Shown here one piece after another: positions 7,453 through 16,428 of a stretch of DNA of 36,601 nt. Source of the stretch: Nostoc sp. UCD121 (lineage in GTDB: Bacteria; Cyanobacteriota; Cyanobacteriia; Cyanobacteriales; Nostocaceae). Position numbers and translations under genes: made by a program. The DNA lies in assembly GCF_014222285.1 (NCBI RefSeq), contig NZ_JACKZS010000063.1, positions 1 through 36,601 of the forward strand, in the 5' to 3' direction. Positions within the stretch are counted from its first letter, which is position 1. The number at the start of each line of letters is the position of its first letter. The notes beneath the pieces are model-generated. The model saw only the letters and a list, made by a program, of their open reading frames with translations, did no database searches and was not told where the DNA came from.

Positions 7453-9570
7453 ATGATTGCCATACCACTTCAATATCAAGCAGAAACTACAACAAAGTAC
7501 CAAGTAGAATTGGGACGTACATATCCTTTGGGTGCAAAACCTGATAAATATGGAGTCAACTTTTCAATCTTTTCTGAACATGCGACATCTGTCGAACTAT
7601 TGTTGTTTGAGACACCTAATGACTCAGAACCCATAGAAATCATTCAGTTAGACCCAAAGCTCAATAAAACATTCTTCTTGTGGCATATCTATATCAGAGG
7701 CCTAAAACCTGGTGCTGGTTATGCTTATCGCATTGATGGCCCTCAAGATTTACATGGGAGAGGACACCGCTTTAACAAAAATAAAGTACTGATTGATCCT
7801 TACTCCAAAGGAAACAGTACTAAGCTATGGAAACGCACTGATGCTTTAGGGTCGAAAGATAACTTGGCTACTTCAATGCGTAGTGCAGTCATAGATATAT
7901 CAGATTATGACTGGGAAGGCGATCGCCCTATTAACCGACCCATGAATGAAACCATCATTTATGAGTTACACGTTCGAGGATTTACTAAATCACCTTCTTC
8001 TGGCTGCAAACATCCTGGTACTTTTTCTGGAGTTATCGAAAAAATTCCTTATCTGCAAGAATTAGGGATCACATCTGTTGAATTGTTACCAGTATTTGAC
8101 TTTGATGAAACGGAAGTTCTTCGAGAAGTCAACGGTAAGCAACTGAAAGATTATTGGGGATACAACCCACATAGTTTCTTTGCTCCAGAAACCTCATATT
8201 GTGCTTCTCCCACCGAGAAAAACCCAATTACAGAGTTTCGGGATATGGTGAAAGCCTTACATAAGGCAGGAATTGAGGTCATCCTAGATGTAGTCTTCAA
8301 CCACACTAGTGAAGGAAACCATGAAGGCCCAACTATTAACTTTAAAGGGTTTTTTAATAGTATCTTCTATCACCTTGTGCCCTTTGATAAACAGTACTAC
8401 ATGGATTACTCAGGGTGTGGAAACACAATTAACTGCAACCATCCCTTAGTGCAGAAGTTAATTGTTGATTGCCTGGAGTTTTGGGTGCAAGAGATGCATG
8501 TTGATGGCTTCCGGTTTGATGAAGCCTCTATCTTATCCCGTGACCAAAACGGCAACCCAATGGTTCATCCGCCCGTAGTTTGGCAAATTGAAACATCGGA
8601 AGTTCTCGCAGATACGAAAATTATTGCTGAAGCGTGGGATGCGGCTGGACTGTATCAGATTGGCTACTTTCCAGGATATCGTTGGGCGGAATGGAATGGA
8701 CGCTTCCGAGACGACGTTCGACGCTTTATCAAGGGAGATCCAGGACTCGTAGGGGCAGTAGCTTGGCGGATTTCTGGAAGTGCCGATCTTTACCAAGCAA
8801 GCGGACACTTACCAATTAACAGCGTGAATTTTGTCACTTGCCACGATGGATTTACTCTCAATGATTTAGTGTCTTACAACGACAAGCATAATGATGCCAA
8901 TGGCGAGGGCAGCCGGGATGGAATAAATGATAATTTGAGTTGGAATTGTGGCACTGAAGGAGAGACTGACAATTACGAAATTGATGCACTACGGCGGCGA
9001 CAAATTAAGAATTTTACGGCTATTCTTTTCCTCTCCCAGGGTGTACCAATGTTTACATCTGGTGATGAAGTTAGACGCACTCAAAAAGGCAATAACAATG
9101 CTTACTGCCAAGATAACGACATCAGTTGGTTTGATTGGAACCTTGTAGAGAAGAATGCTGATATATACAGGTTCTTCAAACTGTTAATTGATTTCCGTAA
9201 GTGCTATTGCCATGAAGCATTACACCGCCGCCATTTCTTCAACGGCGAAGTTAATGAGCGAGGTTTGGCAGACATATCTTGGCATGGCTTACATTTGTTT
9301 AGACCGGCTTGGAACGATTCTCATGCTAGAGTTCTTGCTTTTACCTTAGCAGGCTTTAAAGGAGCATCAGATATTCACGTCATGCTCAACATGTACTGGG
9401 ATACTCTCAAATTTGAAATTCCTCATCTTCCAGCTAGGAAATGGTACAAAGTCGTGGATACTGCCCAGCTTTCCCCGATGGATATTGTGGAACCAGGGCA
9501 AGAGACTTTGATTTCAGACGATTTCTGCTTAGTTCAAGGTCGTAGCATTGTTGTTCTCATTTCCAAATAG
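7453..9570 (+). CDS. glgX: Glycogen debranching enzyme (isoamylase type)
   Basis: A 705-residue GH13 enzyme that hydrolyses alpha-1,6 branches of glycogen or limit dextrins, releasing linear oligosaccharides. An N-terminal CBM48-like beta domain (about 20-115, YPLGAKPDKYGVNFSIFSEH) precedes the catalytic barrel. The GH13 regions are intact: DVVFNHT (region I), HVDGFRFDEAS with nucleophile D356 (region II), IIAEAWD with acid/base E393 (region III), and TCHDGFTLND with D465 (region IV). The C-terminal beta domain ends near 700. Length and motif order fit the GlgX/TreX group. GTGAGAAG lies about 15 bases before the ATG. The gene sits inside a stress-like cluster rather than with glycogen synthesis genes, suggesting conditional glycogen use. 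Cyanobacteria often have more than one GlgX; this could be the inducible copy. Confidence 0.93.
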   Translation: MIAIPLQYQAETTTKYQVELGRTYPLGAKPDKYGVNFSIFSEHATSVELLLFETPNDSEPIEIIQLDPKLNKTFFLWHIYIRGLKPGAGYAYRIDGPQDLHGRGHRFNKNKVLIDPYSKGNSTKLWKRTDALGSKDNLATSMRSAVIDISDYDWEGDRPINRPMNETIIYELHVRGFTKSPSSGCKHPGTFSGVIEKIPYLQELGITSVELLPVFDFDETEVLREVNGKQLKDYWGYNPHSFFAPETSYCASPTEKNPITEFRDMVKALHKAGIEVILDVVFNHTSEGNHEGPTINFKGFFNSIFYHLVPFDKQYYMDYSGCGNTINCNHPLVQKLIVDCLEFWVQEMHVDGFRFDEASILSRDQNGNPMVHPPVVWQIETSEVLADTKIIAEAWDAAGLYQIGYFPGYRWAEWNGRFRDDVRRFIKGDPGLVGAVAWRISGSADLYQASGHLPINSVNFVTCHDGFTLNDLVSYNDKHNDANGEGSRDGINDNLSWNCGTEGETDNYEIDALRRRQIKNFTAILFLSQGVPMFTSGDEVRRTQKGNNNAYCQDNDISWFDWNLVEKNADIYRFFKLLIDFRKCYCHEALHRRHFFNGEVNERGLADISWHGLHLFRPAWNDSHARVLAFTLAGFKGASDIHVMLNMYWDTLKFEIPHLPARKWYKVVDTAQLSPMDIVEPGQETLISDDFCLVQGRSIVVLISK

Positions 9571-9658
9571 TCCTCTAAAAAATCTCCTTGATTTTCCAAT
9601 TAAATTGAGGAGCTTATATTCCAATGCGTTTGGTATTAGCGTCAAAAACCATAAACTG

Positions 9659-9753
9659 CGTAGGTTGGGTTGTAGCTTGCTTGTTAGGGATACAAAGCCA
9701 AACCCAACAAACCACCGAAAATGTTGAGCCCACCTTCCTCAACTCAACCTACG
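9659..9753. repeat. Dispersed hairpin repeat with CGTAGGTTGGGTTG ends
   Basis: CGTAGGTTGGGTTG (9659-9672) is matched by CAACTCAACCTACG (9740-9753), giving a 14-bp terminal stem with one mismatch. GGTTGGGTT-like units recur inside (GCCAAACCCAACAAACC). The ends, near-palindromic layout and intergenic position between glgX and the next gene match a repeat that is very common in cyanobacterial chromosomes. In the transcript it would fold into a long stem-loop and could end or process the glgX mRNA. Confidence 0.75.
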
Positions 9754-9878
9754 ATTCTCTTTAACCCAAGTGTATTGGCTTATATTCCCTATTCTTCAAC
9801 GCTAATTCTTTTGCCTACACCCTGACATTTGCCTCAAAAGGCCTTGGTCATCGACATTACATATTGGGAGATAATTCA

Positions 9879-12050
9879 ATGAATACAGTGACTTTCCCAT
9901 TCTCAGATTTAATCGCTGGGTATGTTACCAACTTTAATTCTCAAGATGGAGCTTTGGGGACATTCAATCTTAAAACTACCGATGGCAGAGAGTTTGAAGT
10001 AGCACTGTCTGCGACGACCTATGCTGAACTAGTGCGGAATCTGGGTGAACCTTATTATGATTGCACCCGTCAAATGAGAGAAATGTTGGTTTCAAATCGT
10101 TACCTTTTTGTGTACGGGACTTTTTATCCTGAAGATAATCAGCATAAGTTTGAAGCTAAACATATTGTATTCCTTGGCAAAACCGAAACTGAGTATGCAT
10201 TTGAAAAGCAGGATTGGTGGGTTAATCAAGTACGGAGCCTTGCTAATTTTTACTTAAAAGTGCAGTTTGAAGATGGAGAAATCGACTATCGGAAATATCG
10301 CACTAGTGTAGGCTTAGTTGGTGCAAAAGAAATCAGCAATCGTCAAGAAACTGACACGATTTCGCGTCTAATTTACGGTTTTGCTACAGCCTACATGATG
10401 ACTGGGGATGACCGTTATTTAGAAGCTGCCGAAAAAGGCACTGAATATTTACGCGATCACATGCGTTTTCTGGATGAGGGTGAAGGAATTTGCTATTGGT
10501 ATCATGCAATTGACGTTCAACCAGATGGTAGAGAGCAAAAAATATTTTCCTCAGAATTTGGGGATGACTACGATGCTATACCAGCTTATGAGCAGATTTA
10601 TGCACTAGCAGGTCTGACCCAGACTTATCGGGTGACGGGCGACCAAGGTATCATGAATGATATCGAGTTGACTATGAATCTGTTCAAACGCTATTTTCTA
10701 GACAAAACGGATAAAGGGGGATTTTTCTCACACATTGATCCGATTAATCTGAGTCCCTACAGTAGCACTTTAGGTCATAACCGGGCGAAAAAGAATTGGA
10801 ACTCAGTAGGTGATCATGCGCCAGCATACTTAATCAATCTTTGGCTGGCCAGTGGCAAGAATGAATATGCTGATTTACTTGAGTATACTTTTGACGCCAT
10901 TGAAAAGCATTTTCCAGATTACGACTCTAGTCCGTTTGTTCAAGAACGTTTTCATGAAGATTGGAGTCATGATAAAACGTGGGGATGGCAACAGAACCGA
11001 GCCGTTGTGGGTCACAACCTCAAAATCGCTTGGAATTTAATGCGGATGCACCATCTTAAACCAAAAGAGAAGTATGTTGCATTAGCTGAGAAAATCGCAG
11101 ATATCATGCCCGCAGTCGGTAGCGACCAACAGCGTGGAGGTTGGTATGATGTCGTAGAGCGCATTCTAGAACCAAACCAAAAGACACACCGCTTCGTTTG
11201 GCACGATCGCAAAGCTTGGTGGCAACAAGAACAGGCCATCCTAGCCTACCTGATTCTAGCTGGCTCACTTGACAATTCTCAGTACCAAAAACTAGCGCGG
11301 GAATCAGCAGCTTTTTATAATGCTTGGTTCCTTGATTACGCAGATGGGGGCATTTACTTCAATGTTTTGGCTAATGGAGTTCCCTACTTGCTAGGAACTG
11401 AAAGGGGCAAGGGTAGTCACTCCATGAGCGGTTATCACTCATTTGAACTGGCGTATTTGTCTTGTGTTTATACAAATCTATTGCTTACTAAGAAGCCAAT
11501 GGATTTGTATTTCAAGCCAAAACCAGGAGGTTTCAAAGATAATATTTTAAGAGTTCAGCCTGATATTTTACCACCTGGTAGTGTACAAATTGGCGAAGTT
11601 TGGATTAATGGGCAGCCTCATTCAGACTTTGATGCCCAAAACCTAACAGTCAAACTACCATTAACTCAGGACGAACTAAAAGTCAGAGTTAGACTTCTTC
11701 CCTCTGAAGTATTTTTCAATGCAAGTTTGTTAGAAGTAACCGGAGGTATTGCCAAAATATCTTTAAGTGGTTTACTTGATGCTAATGCTTTGGGACTACT
11801 TGAGGAAGAATTGCAGAAAGCAACCTCCCAGTCAATCAAACGCTTGGTCTTCCTGGTACAGGATTTGAAATGTATAAGCGCGGCTGGCCTGCGATATCTG
11901 ATTTTCACTAAGCAAAAGCTGGGTAGCGATATTGATATCTATGTCGTTGGCGCGAGTGAGAATATCTTAGATTTCTTGAAGAAAGGTGCATTTTGTGAGG
12001 GTGTCACTGTTTTAGAGCATTATGACACTGTTGAACTGGCGATCGTGTAG
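9879..12050 (+). CDS. AGE-fold sugar epimerase-like protein fused to a STAS domain
   Basis: A 723-residue protein. I start it at ATG 9879, which has GGGAG 8 bases upstream; a TTG at 9864 adds five residues. Residues about 1-110 are a beta-rich N-terminal module I do not recognise. About 120-545 is an (alpha/alpha)6-barrel of the N-acylglucosamine 2-epimerase type, with segments such as YDAIPAYEQIYALAGL, GHNLKIAWNLMRMHHL and RKAWWQQEQAILAYLI. About 615-720 is a STAS domain as in anti-sigma-factor antagonists: LKCISAAGLRYL has the conserved phosphorylatable Ser at S667. AGE proteins epimerise or isomerise sugars; STAS domains bind partner kinases or phosphatases. The fusion suggests sugar metabolism switched by partner signalling. 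It lies between glgX and a regulator pair, so glycogen-derived sugars are a plausible substrate (inference). Confidence 0.82.
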   Translation: MNTVTFPFSDLIAGYVTNFNSQDGALGTFNLKTTDGREFEVALSATTYAELVRNLGEPYYDCTRQMREMLVSNRYLFVYGTFYPEDNQHKFEAKHIVFLGKTETEYAFEKQDWWVNQVRSLANFYLKVQFEDGEIDYRKYRTSVGLVGAKEISNRQETDTISRLIYGFATAYMMTGDDRYLEAAEKGTEYLRDHMRFLDEGEGICYWYHAIDVQPDGREQKIFSSEFGDDYDAIPAYEQIYALAGLTQTYRVTGDQGIMNDIELTMNLFKRYFLDKTDKGGFFSHIDPINLSPYSSTLGHNRAKKNWNSVGDHAPAYLINLWLASGKNEYADLLEYTFDAIEKHFPDYDSSPFVQERFHEDWSHDKTWGWQQNRAVVGHNLKIAWNLMRMHHLKPKEKYVALAEKIADIMPAVGSDQQRGGWYDVVERILEPNQKTHRFVWHDRKAWWQQEQAILAYLILAGSLDNSQYQKLARESAAFYNAWFLDYADGGIYFNVLANGVPYLLGTERGKGSHSMSGYHSFELAYLSCVYTNLLLTKKPMDLYFKPKPGGFKDNILRVQPDILPPGSVQIGEVWINGQPHSDFDAQNLTVKLPLTQDELKVRVRLLPSEVFFNASLLEVTGGIAKISLSGLLDANALGLLEEELQKATSQSIKRLVFLVQDLKCISAAGLRYLIFTKQKLGSDIDIYVVGASENILDFLKKGAFCEGVTVLEHYDTVELAIV

Positions 12051-12454
12051 GGAATGGTAACAACTTTTTTAGTTTGCCACTAATACCAATATGTGAAGCG
12101 CACAGCTTCATACTTCCTAAAAGCCTTGCATACTAAGCTTTTTATCTCTCCTAAAATGTGAATCTTTAAATGAAACTGATATAACCTTCTTTCATTAGTC
12201 TCGAATCAATTAACGTGAGGAAAGGGGATACAGCCAATGAAGATTTAAGGGTTCACCCCAAAGTAATGGAAAGGGATTATAGAGCAAGGCTTTTAGGGAG
12301 TTCATATTTTGTGTTCTTGACCTGTGTAGCTTATGTTTTAGGGCTAGTTAGAGACTTACAGAAAACACTTGTGAGGAGACTGAATATACATAGGCTATAG
12401 AAAATAATTGTATCGTTTGCTGGATGTTGCTTCAAGAGCATTTTTAAGGAACTT
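12051..12454. other. Intergenic stretch upstream of the response-regulator fusion
   Basis: About 400 bases with no gene I can support. A 61-codon frame at 12215-12400 lacks a recognisable motif and a good ribosome binding site. An imperfect TGAAGC/GCTTCA hairpin lies around 12093-12110. A promoter for the 12455 gene probably lies here, since the gap is much longer than those within the rest of the module. Confidence 0.4.
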
Positions 12455-14116
12455 ATGGCTAAACCTGTGATTTTGACATTAGATGATGACTCGGAAGTTT
12501 TGCAAGCGATTGAGCATGACTTACGCAGCGAGTATGGCAATCGCTTCCGGGTGGTACGAGCCAGTTCGGCTAAGACGGCTCTGGAGGTGCTGCAAAAGTT
12601 GAAATTACGTAACGAGTCACCAGCCCTGTTTCTTGTAGATCAGCGAATGCCACAAATGACCGGTGTGGAATTCCTAGAACAGGCAATGGAAATTTTTCCC
12701 ATGACCAAACGCGTCTTGCTCACAGCGTATGCAGACACTAACGCGGCTATTCATGCTATCAACAAGGCAAAAATTGATTATTACCTCCTGAAACCTTGGA
12801 ACCCTCCTCAAGAACGTTTATATCCAATGCTTAACGATTTACTTGAGGTTTGGCAAGCATCTTTCCGTCCACCTTTTGAAGGTGTTCGCGTTATTGGTTG
12901 CCGTTGGTCACCGAGATTGCATCAAGTCAAAGATTTTTTAGCCCGCAATCATATTCCCTATCAGTGGTTAAACATTGAGTCAGATGAAGCCCATCGCTTT
13001 GTTAACTACGCTATTAGCTCTGATACTAAACGCCAGCCGATAGTCCTCTTCCCCGACGGTTCAAACCTTGTAGAGCCTACAAATATCCAAATTGCTGAGA
13101 AGATAGGATTAAAAACACGCCCCAAAATGCCGTTTTACGACTTAATTATTGTGGGTGCTGGTCCAGCTGGTTTGGCAGCAGCAGTTTATGGGGCATCTGA
13201 GGGACTTCGCACAGTATTAATTGAACGTGAGGCTCCAGGAGGGCAGGCTGGTACTAGTTCCCGAATTGAAAATTATCTTGGTTTTCCGGGTGGTATTCAT
13301 GGCGGGGATTTAGCTAAACGTGCCATCACACAGGCTCAAAAGTTCGGAACAGAAATTCTTTCGCCACAAGAAGTCACCGATATTCGTTTGGATGGTCAAT
13401 ATCGATTGATTACTCTAGCAGACGGTTCGCAACTCAGTACACATACATTAATTATTGCAACTGGCGTATCCTATCGCAGGTTCAACGTGCCTGGAAGTGA
13501 AAAATTGACAGGTGCAGGTGTGTACTATGGAGCTGCAATGACCGAAGCACTTACTTGTAAAGGGGAAGAGGTCTTTATTGTCGGTGCGGGTAACTCGGCT
13601 GGACAAGCAGCTGTATATCTTTCTAAGTTTGCACGCTCCGTTACCCTTGTAGTGCGTGGAGACTCGCTCAAGAAAAGTATGTCTCAGTATCTGATTGAGC
13701 AGATTGAGGAGATTAATAATATTGGCATCAAGCTATTGAACCAGGTTACTGAATTTTTTGGACAAGACAAGCTGGAGGCAATAACCCTTTTGAACTCAAT
13801 AACTGGTGAAGCCGAAACTATTCCCACCAATGCCCTGTTTAGCTTTATTGGTGCAAAGCCGCGTACTGATTGGTTACAAGGTGTTGTAGAGCGTGATGAG
13901 AATGGCTTTATTCTCACCGGAGCTAACACAATGCGAAACGGGATGTTACCGAAAGGATGGACATTAGAGCGCGATCCGGCTTTTCTTGAAACTAGCGTAC
14001 CGGGTATTTTTGCTATCGGTGATGTGCGTTGTCACTCAGTTAAACGAGTCGCTTCTGCGGTGGGCGAAGGTGCGATCGCAGTTCAATTAATCCACCAATA
14101 TCTTGCATCTTTGTAG
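12455..14116 (+). CDS. Response regulator fused to thioredoxin-reductase-like flavoprotein
   Basis: A 553-residue three-part protein. Residues 1-130 are a REC receiver: acid pocket D10-D12, phosphoacceptor D62 in LVDQRMP, T90 and K113 (LLKPW). Residues about 140-220 are a thioredoxin/glutaredoxin-like fold with GCRWSP, where only the first Cys of a CxxC remains (C149). Residues about 226-553 are a two-dinucleotide-binding flavoprotein: FAD site IVGAGPAGLAAAVYG, NAD(P)H site IVGAGNSAGQAAVYLS, and FAD-closing GIFAIGDVR. The redox CxxC of true thioredoxin reductases is missing; C149, C368 and C526 are the only cysteines. The usual annotation as thioredoxin-disulfide reductase is therefore doubtful. 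AAGGA precedes the ATG. The kinase gene starts 20 bases after its stop, making a likely two-component pair in which phosphorylation may control an NAD(P)H-dependent flavoenzyme. Confidence 0.92.
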   Translation: MAKPVILTLDDDSEVLQAIEHDLRSEYGNRFRVVRASSAKTALEVLQKLKLRNESPALFLVDQRMPQMTGVEFLEQAMEIFPMTKRVLLTAYADTNAAIHAINKAKIDYYLLKPWNPPQERLYPMLNDLLEVWQASFRPPFEGVRVIGCRWSPRLHQVKDFLARNHIPYQWLNIESDEAHRFVNYAISSDTKRQPIVLFPDGSNLVEPTNIQIAEKIGLKTRPKMPFYDLIIVGAGPAGLAAAVYGASEGLRTVLIEREAPGGQAGTSSRIENYLGFPGGIHGGDLAKRAITQAQKFGTEILSPQEVTDIRLDGQYRLITLADGSQLSTHTLIIATGVSYRRFNVPGSEKLTGAGVYYGAAMTEALTCKGEEVFIVGAGNSAGQAAVYLSKFARSVTLVVRGDSLKKSMSQYLIEQIEEINNIGIKLLNQVTEFFGQDKLEAITLLNSITGEAETIPTNALFSFIGAKPRTDWLQGVVERDENGFILTGANTMRNGMLPKGWTLERDPAFLETSVPGIFAIGDVRCHSVKRVASAVGEGAIAVQLIHQYLASL

Positions 14117-14136
14117 CCATATTCTAGGTAATCATC

Positions 14137-15531
14137 ATGCTTGAGAAATTGCGTAAAATCTCAGTTTTTGAACACTTGACTGAAAATGAACTTAAGTGCT
14201 TTCTTAATGGTACCGAACTATGGCTGGATTCAGGAGAAATACTGTTTCACCAAGGAGATCCTGTAGAGTACTTCTATGTGGTATTTGAAGGAGCAATCCA
14301 GCTTTCACGAGAGATTGGCCACCAAAACATCATATTAGCTACATACGGGACTGGTACATTCTTTGGTGAGGTGCCTCTCCTTGCAGGTACAGTTCACCTT
14401 GCAAGCGGGGAAGCAGTGCGTAGAAGTTATATGTATTGTCTGCACGAGAATGAATTTTGGCAAATGATTACCATTTGCCCAACGATTAGAAAAATTGTTC
14501 TTGGTCATATGGCTTCTCGAATGCAAGAGTTGCAGTTGTTATCTCAGCAACACGAAAAGCTTGTTGCCTTGGGTACGTTATCTGCAGGTCTTGCTCATGA
14601 ACTAAATAATCCAGTATCAGCAGCACATAGGGCTGCTGGTCAGTTGCAGGATACAGTTAAGTCGTTAGATGCTGTTACTCTCAAATTTATTGAGCAATAT
14701 CTCACACCAACTCAAGTAAAACATCTTTTGATGTTCAGGCAAAATGCTATTGAACATGCTGCACACGCTGCTACGCAAAACCCTTGCGACCCCTTAGTTC
14801 AGATTGATTGGGAAGATGAATTAGTACATTGGTTGGAGTTACATGATGTTGCTGATGCTTGGAAACTTGCTCCTGCCCTTGTTGCTGCTGGGCTAAACAA
14901 TCAAAAATTAGAAGCAATTAGCGAGTATTTACCAACTAATACGTTTGCTGATGTGCTAATTTGGCTCGAAGCAACGCTGTCTATAACTGGGCTGTTAAAG
15001 CTACTAGAGCAAGGTACTACTCGTGTTTCAGAAATAGTCAAGGCTATTAAAGACTACTCGTACATGGATCGGGCTTCTTTATTGAAGATGGATGTACACG
15101 AAGGTTTGGAAAATACTCTGACAATTTTGCGCTACAAGCTGAGAAAGCACAATATTGTAGTGACACGCGAGTATGAAAAAAGCCTCCCGTGCATTCAAGC
15201 TCATGGAAGCGCATTAAATCAAGTGTGGACTAATCTTATTGATAATGCGATCGATGCTTTAGGTGAACAAGGTCAGATTTGGGTACGTACTTCTAAAGAC
15301 AAAGATTATATTATTGTTGAGATTGTAGACAACGGCCCAGGAATTCCCGCTAAAATTCAATCTCGAATTTTTGAGCCGTTTTTTACAACTAAGGAGGTTG
15401 GTGCAGGCACTGGTCTAGGTTTGGAAATTTCCTATCGAATTGTAGTGACTCAGCATAACGGTGACATTCGCTGCTTTTCTCAGCCTGGTCAGACACGCTT
15501 TCAAATTCGTTTGCCTATCAGTTCTTCGTGA
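14137..15531 (+). CDS. Cyclic-nucleotide-binding-domain histidine kinase
   Basis: A 464-residue soluble sensor kinase. Residues about 1-130 are a CNMP-binding (CRP-like) beta-roll with FFGEVPLLAG. The Arg that usually contacts the cyclic phosphate in the following RxA motif is replaced (TVHLASGEA), so it may bind another ligand or none. The H-box is GTLSAGLAHELNNP with phosphorylated H154. An unusually long linker of about 110 residues follows (DWEDELVHWLELHDV region), then N-box NLIDNAIDAL (N366, N370), G1 DNGPGIP (D398) and G2 GTGLGLEISYRIV. All catalytic motifs are intact and there are no membrane segments. It follows the receiver-flavoprotein gene by 20 bases and is its evident partner. 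A broken relative of its linker lies at 33003-33220. Confidence 0.92.
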   Translation: MLEKLRKISVFEHLTENELKCFLNGTELWLDSGEILFHQGDPVEYFYVVFEGAIQLSREIGHQNIILATYGTGTFFGEVPLLAGTVHLASGEAVRRSYMYCLHENEFWQMITICPTIRKIVLGHMASRMQELQLLSQQHEKLVALGTLSAGLAHELNNPVSAAHRAAGQLQDTVKSLDAVTLKFIEQYLTPTQVKHLLMFRQNAIEHAAHAATQNPCDPLVQIDWEDELVHWLELHDVADAWKLAPALVAAGLNNQKLEAISEYLPTNTFADVLIWLEATLSITGLLKLLEQGTTRVSEIVKAIKDYSYMDRASLLKMDVHEGLENTLTILRYKLRKHNIVVTREYEKSLPCIQAHGSALNQVWTNLIDNAIDALGEQGQIWVRTSKDKDYIIVEIVDNGPGIPAKIQSRIFEPFFTTKEVGAGTGLGLEISYRIVVTQHNGDIRCFSQPGQTRFQIRLPISSS

Positions 15532-15538
15532 AGTACTT

Positions 15539-15574
15539 AGTACCATACGACTTGCGGTGTGGTGGTACTTTTAT
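15539..15574 (+). terminator. Probable intrinsic terminator after the kinase gene
   Basis: AGTACCA (15539-15545) pairs with TGGTACT (15563-15569), followed by TTTAT. It begins 8 bases after the kinase stop codon. The stem is short and the T-run modest. Confidence 0.5.
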
Positions 15575-16254
15575 CAAGAAGAATAAAAGCACTATTTCCA
15601 GAATTGGGCATGAATGCCGCAGGCATCGCCTACAAAGCACTCTCCGGCAATGGCATTCCATTCACTGTAGGCGATCGCCAGAAAAAAATTGACAAGTGTG
15701 ATTTTCTCTTCTTTAAATCTCTTGGAATAAAAATGATGACTGAATCTCAATAAAAGATGAGTTTTTGCCAATTATTTTTGAGGAAGTTATAATATTTAAT
15801 CGTTATTAAGTATGTTTTTGGGTAGTCTAGGGTTGCGGACTCAATAGATATCCGATGTTACAGAAAAAATATAAAATTGATAAAGAACTTAGTATCTTGA
15901 TTCAGTTAATAGAATAAATTAATGATTTTATTTTTAAACTAGATAAAATTATATTCGGTTATTTTAATCCAATTTATCAATGGGTTATCCCAAAAATTGG
16001 GATAAATTCAACTCCAGTCAAAGTAATATTAATAATGTTAGCATTGAACAACTTCCGGAGCTTGAGTTATGAAAAAACTATCAAACAACTTTTTAGACTG
16101 AAATAGCCCTGAGTTAAAAATATCTTTGTTAATAACCAATGCTTGGTATATGTAACTATTGATTATCAACAAAGTTTTATATCTGATTTGTTTAGCAGTT
16201 TCATGCCGGAAACTAGTCTAAACTCCAAAGGATAGAAATCCACCTCAAAAAGAA
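15575..16254. other. Low-coding stretch between the two gene clusters
   Basis: No gene supported. A 64-codon frame at 15559-15753 contains the GCAGGCATCGCCTAC and GTAGGCGATCGCC units that recur as dispersed repeats, and is probably not coding. The remainder is very AT-rich. It contains the TTATCCCAA palindrome at 15985-16005. Confidence 0.4.
15985..16005. repeat. 9-bp perfect palindrome, operator-like
   Basis: TTATCCCAA (15985-15993), spacer AAA, then TTGGGATAA (15997-16005). The half-sites are exact reverse complements with a 3-nt spacer, the geometry of a dimeric regulator site. No intact gene starts next to it now; the nearest downstream frame is the transposase fragment at 16255. It could equally be a small hairpin. 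Confidence 0.5.
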
Positions 16255-16335
16255 TTGATGGAGTTGTATATCAAACAACTTCCCCAAACAGGAAAAATCA
16301 TCTTAGTCTTAGCAGGAGATCATACGGTTTGGGCA
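16255..16335 (+). pseudogene. Transposase fragment (DDE type, IS701-like)
   Basis: The frame reads MELYIKQLPQTGKIILVLAG followed by DHTVW. This resembles the segment around the first catalytic Asp (AGDHT-W) in IS701-like DDE transposases of cyanobacteria. After this point the translated sequence no longer resembles them. Only some 27 residues are left, and it abuts the 3' end of the minus-strand EthD gene. The family call is from memory of the motif and is tentative. Confidence 0.4.
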
Positions 16336-16428
16336 TGTGTTATCGAATATCTGGGACAAAGCGGACTTAATTGTTTGATGTCGAGAAGCTTATTTATTTG
16401 TGCAATAAAAATCAAATCCAAAATGGTA

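Noticed and set aside
12215..12400. 61-codon plus-strand frame before the response-regulator gene
   Set aside because: No recognisable motif, no good ribosome binding site, and it lies in a likely promoter region.
15559..15753. 64-codon plus-strand frame after the kinase gene
   Set aside because: It begins inside the likely terminator hairpin and is built partly from dispersed GTAGGCGATCGCC-type repeat units.
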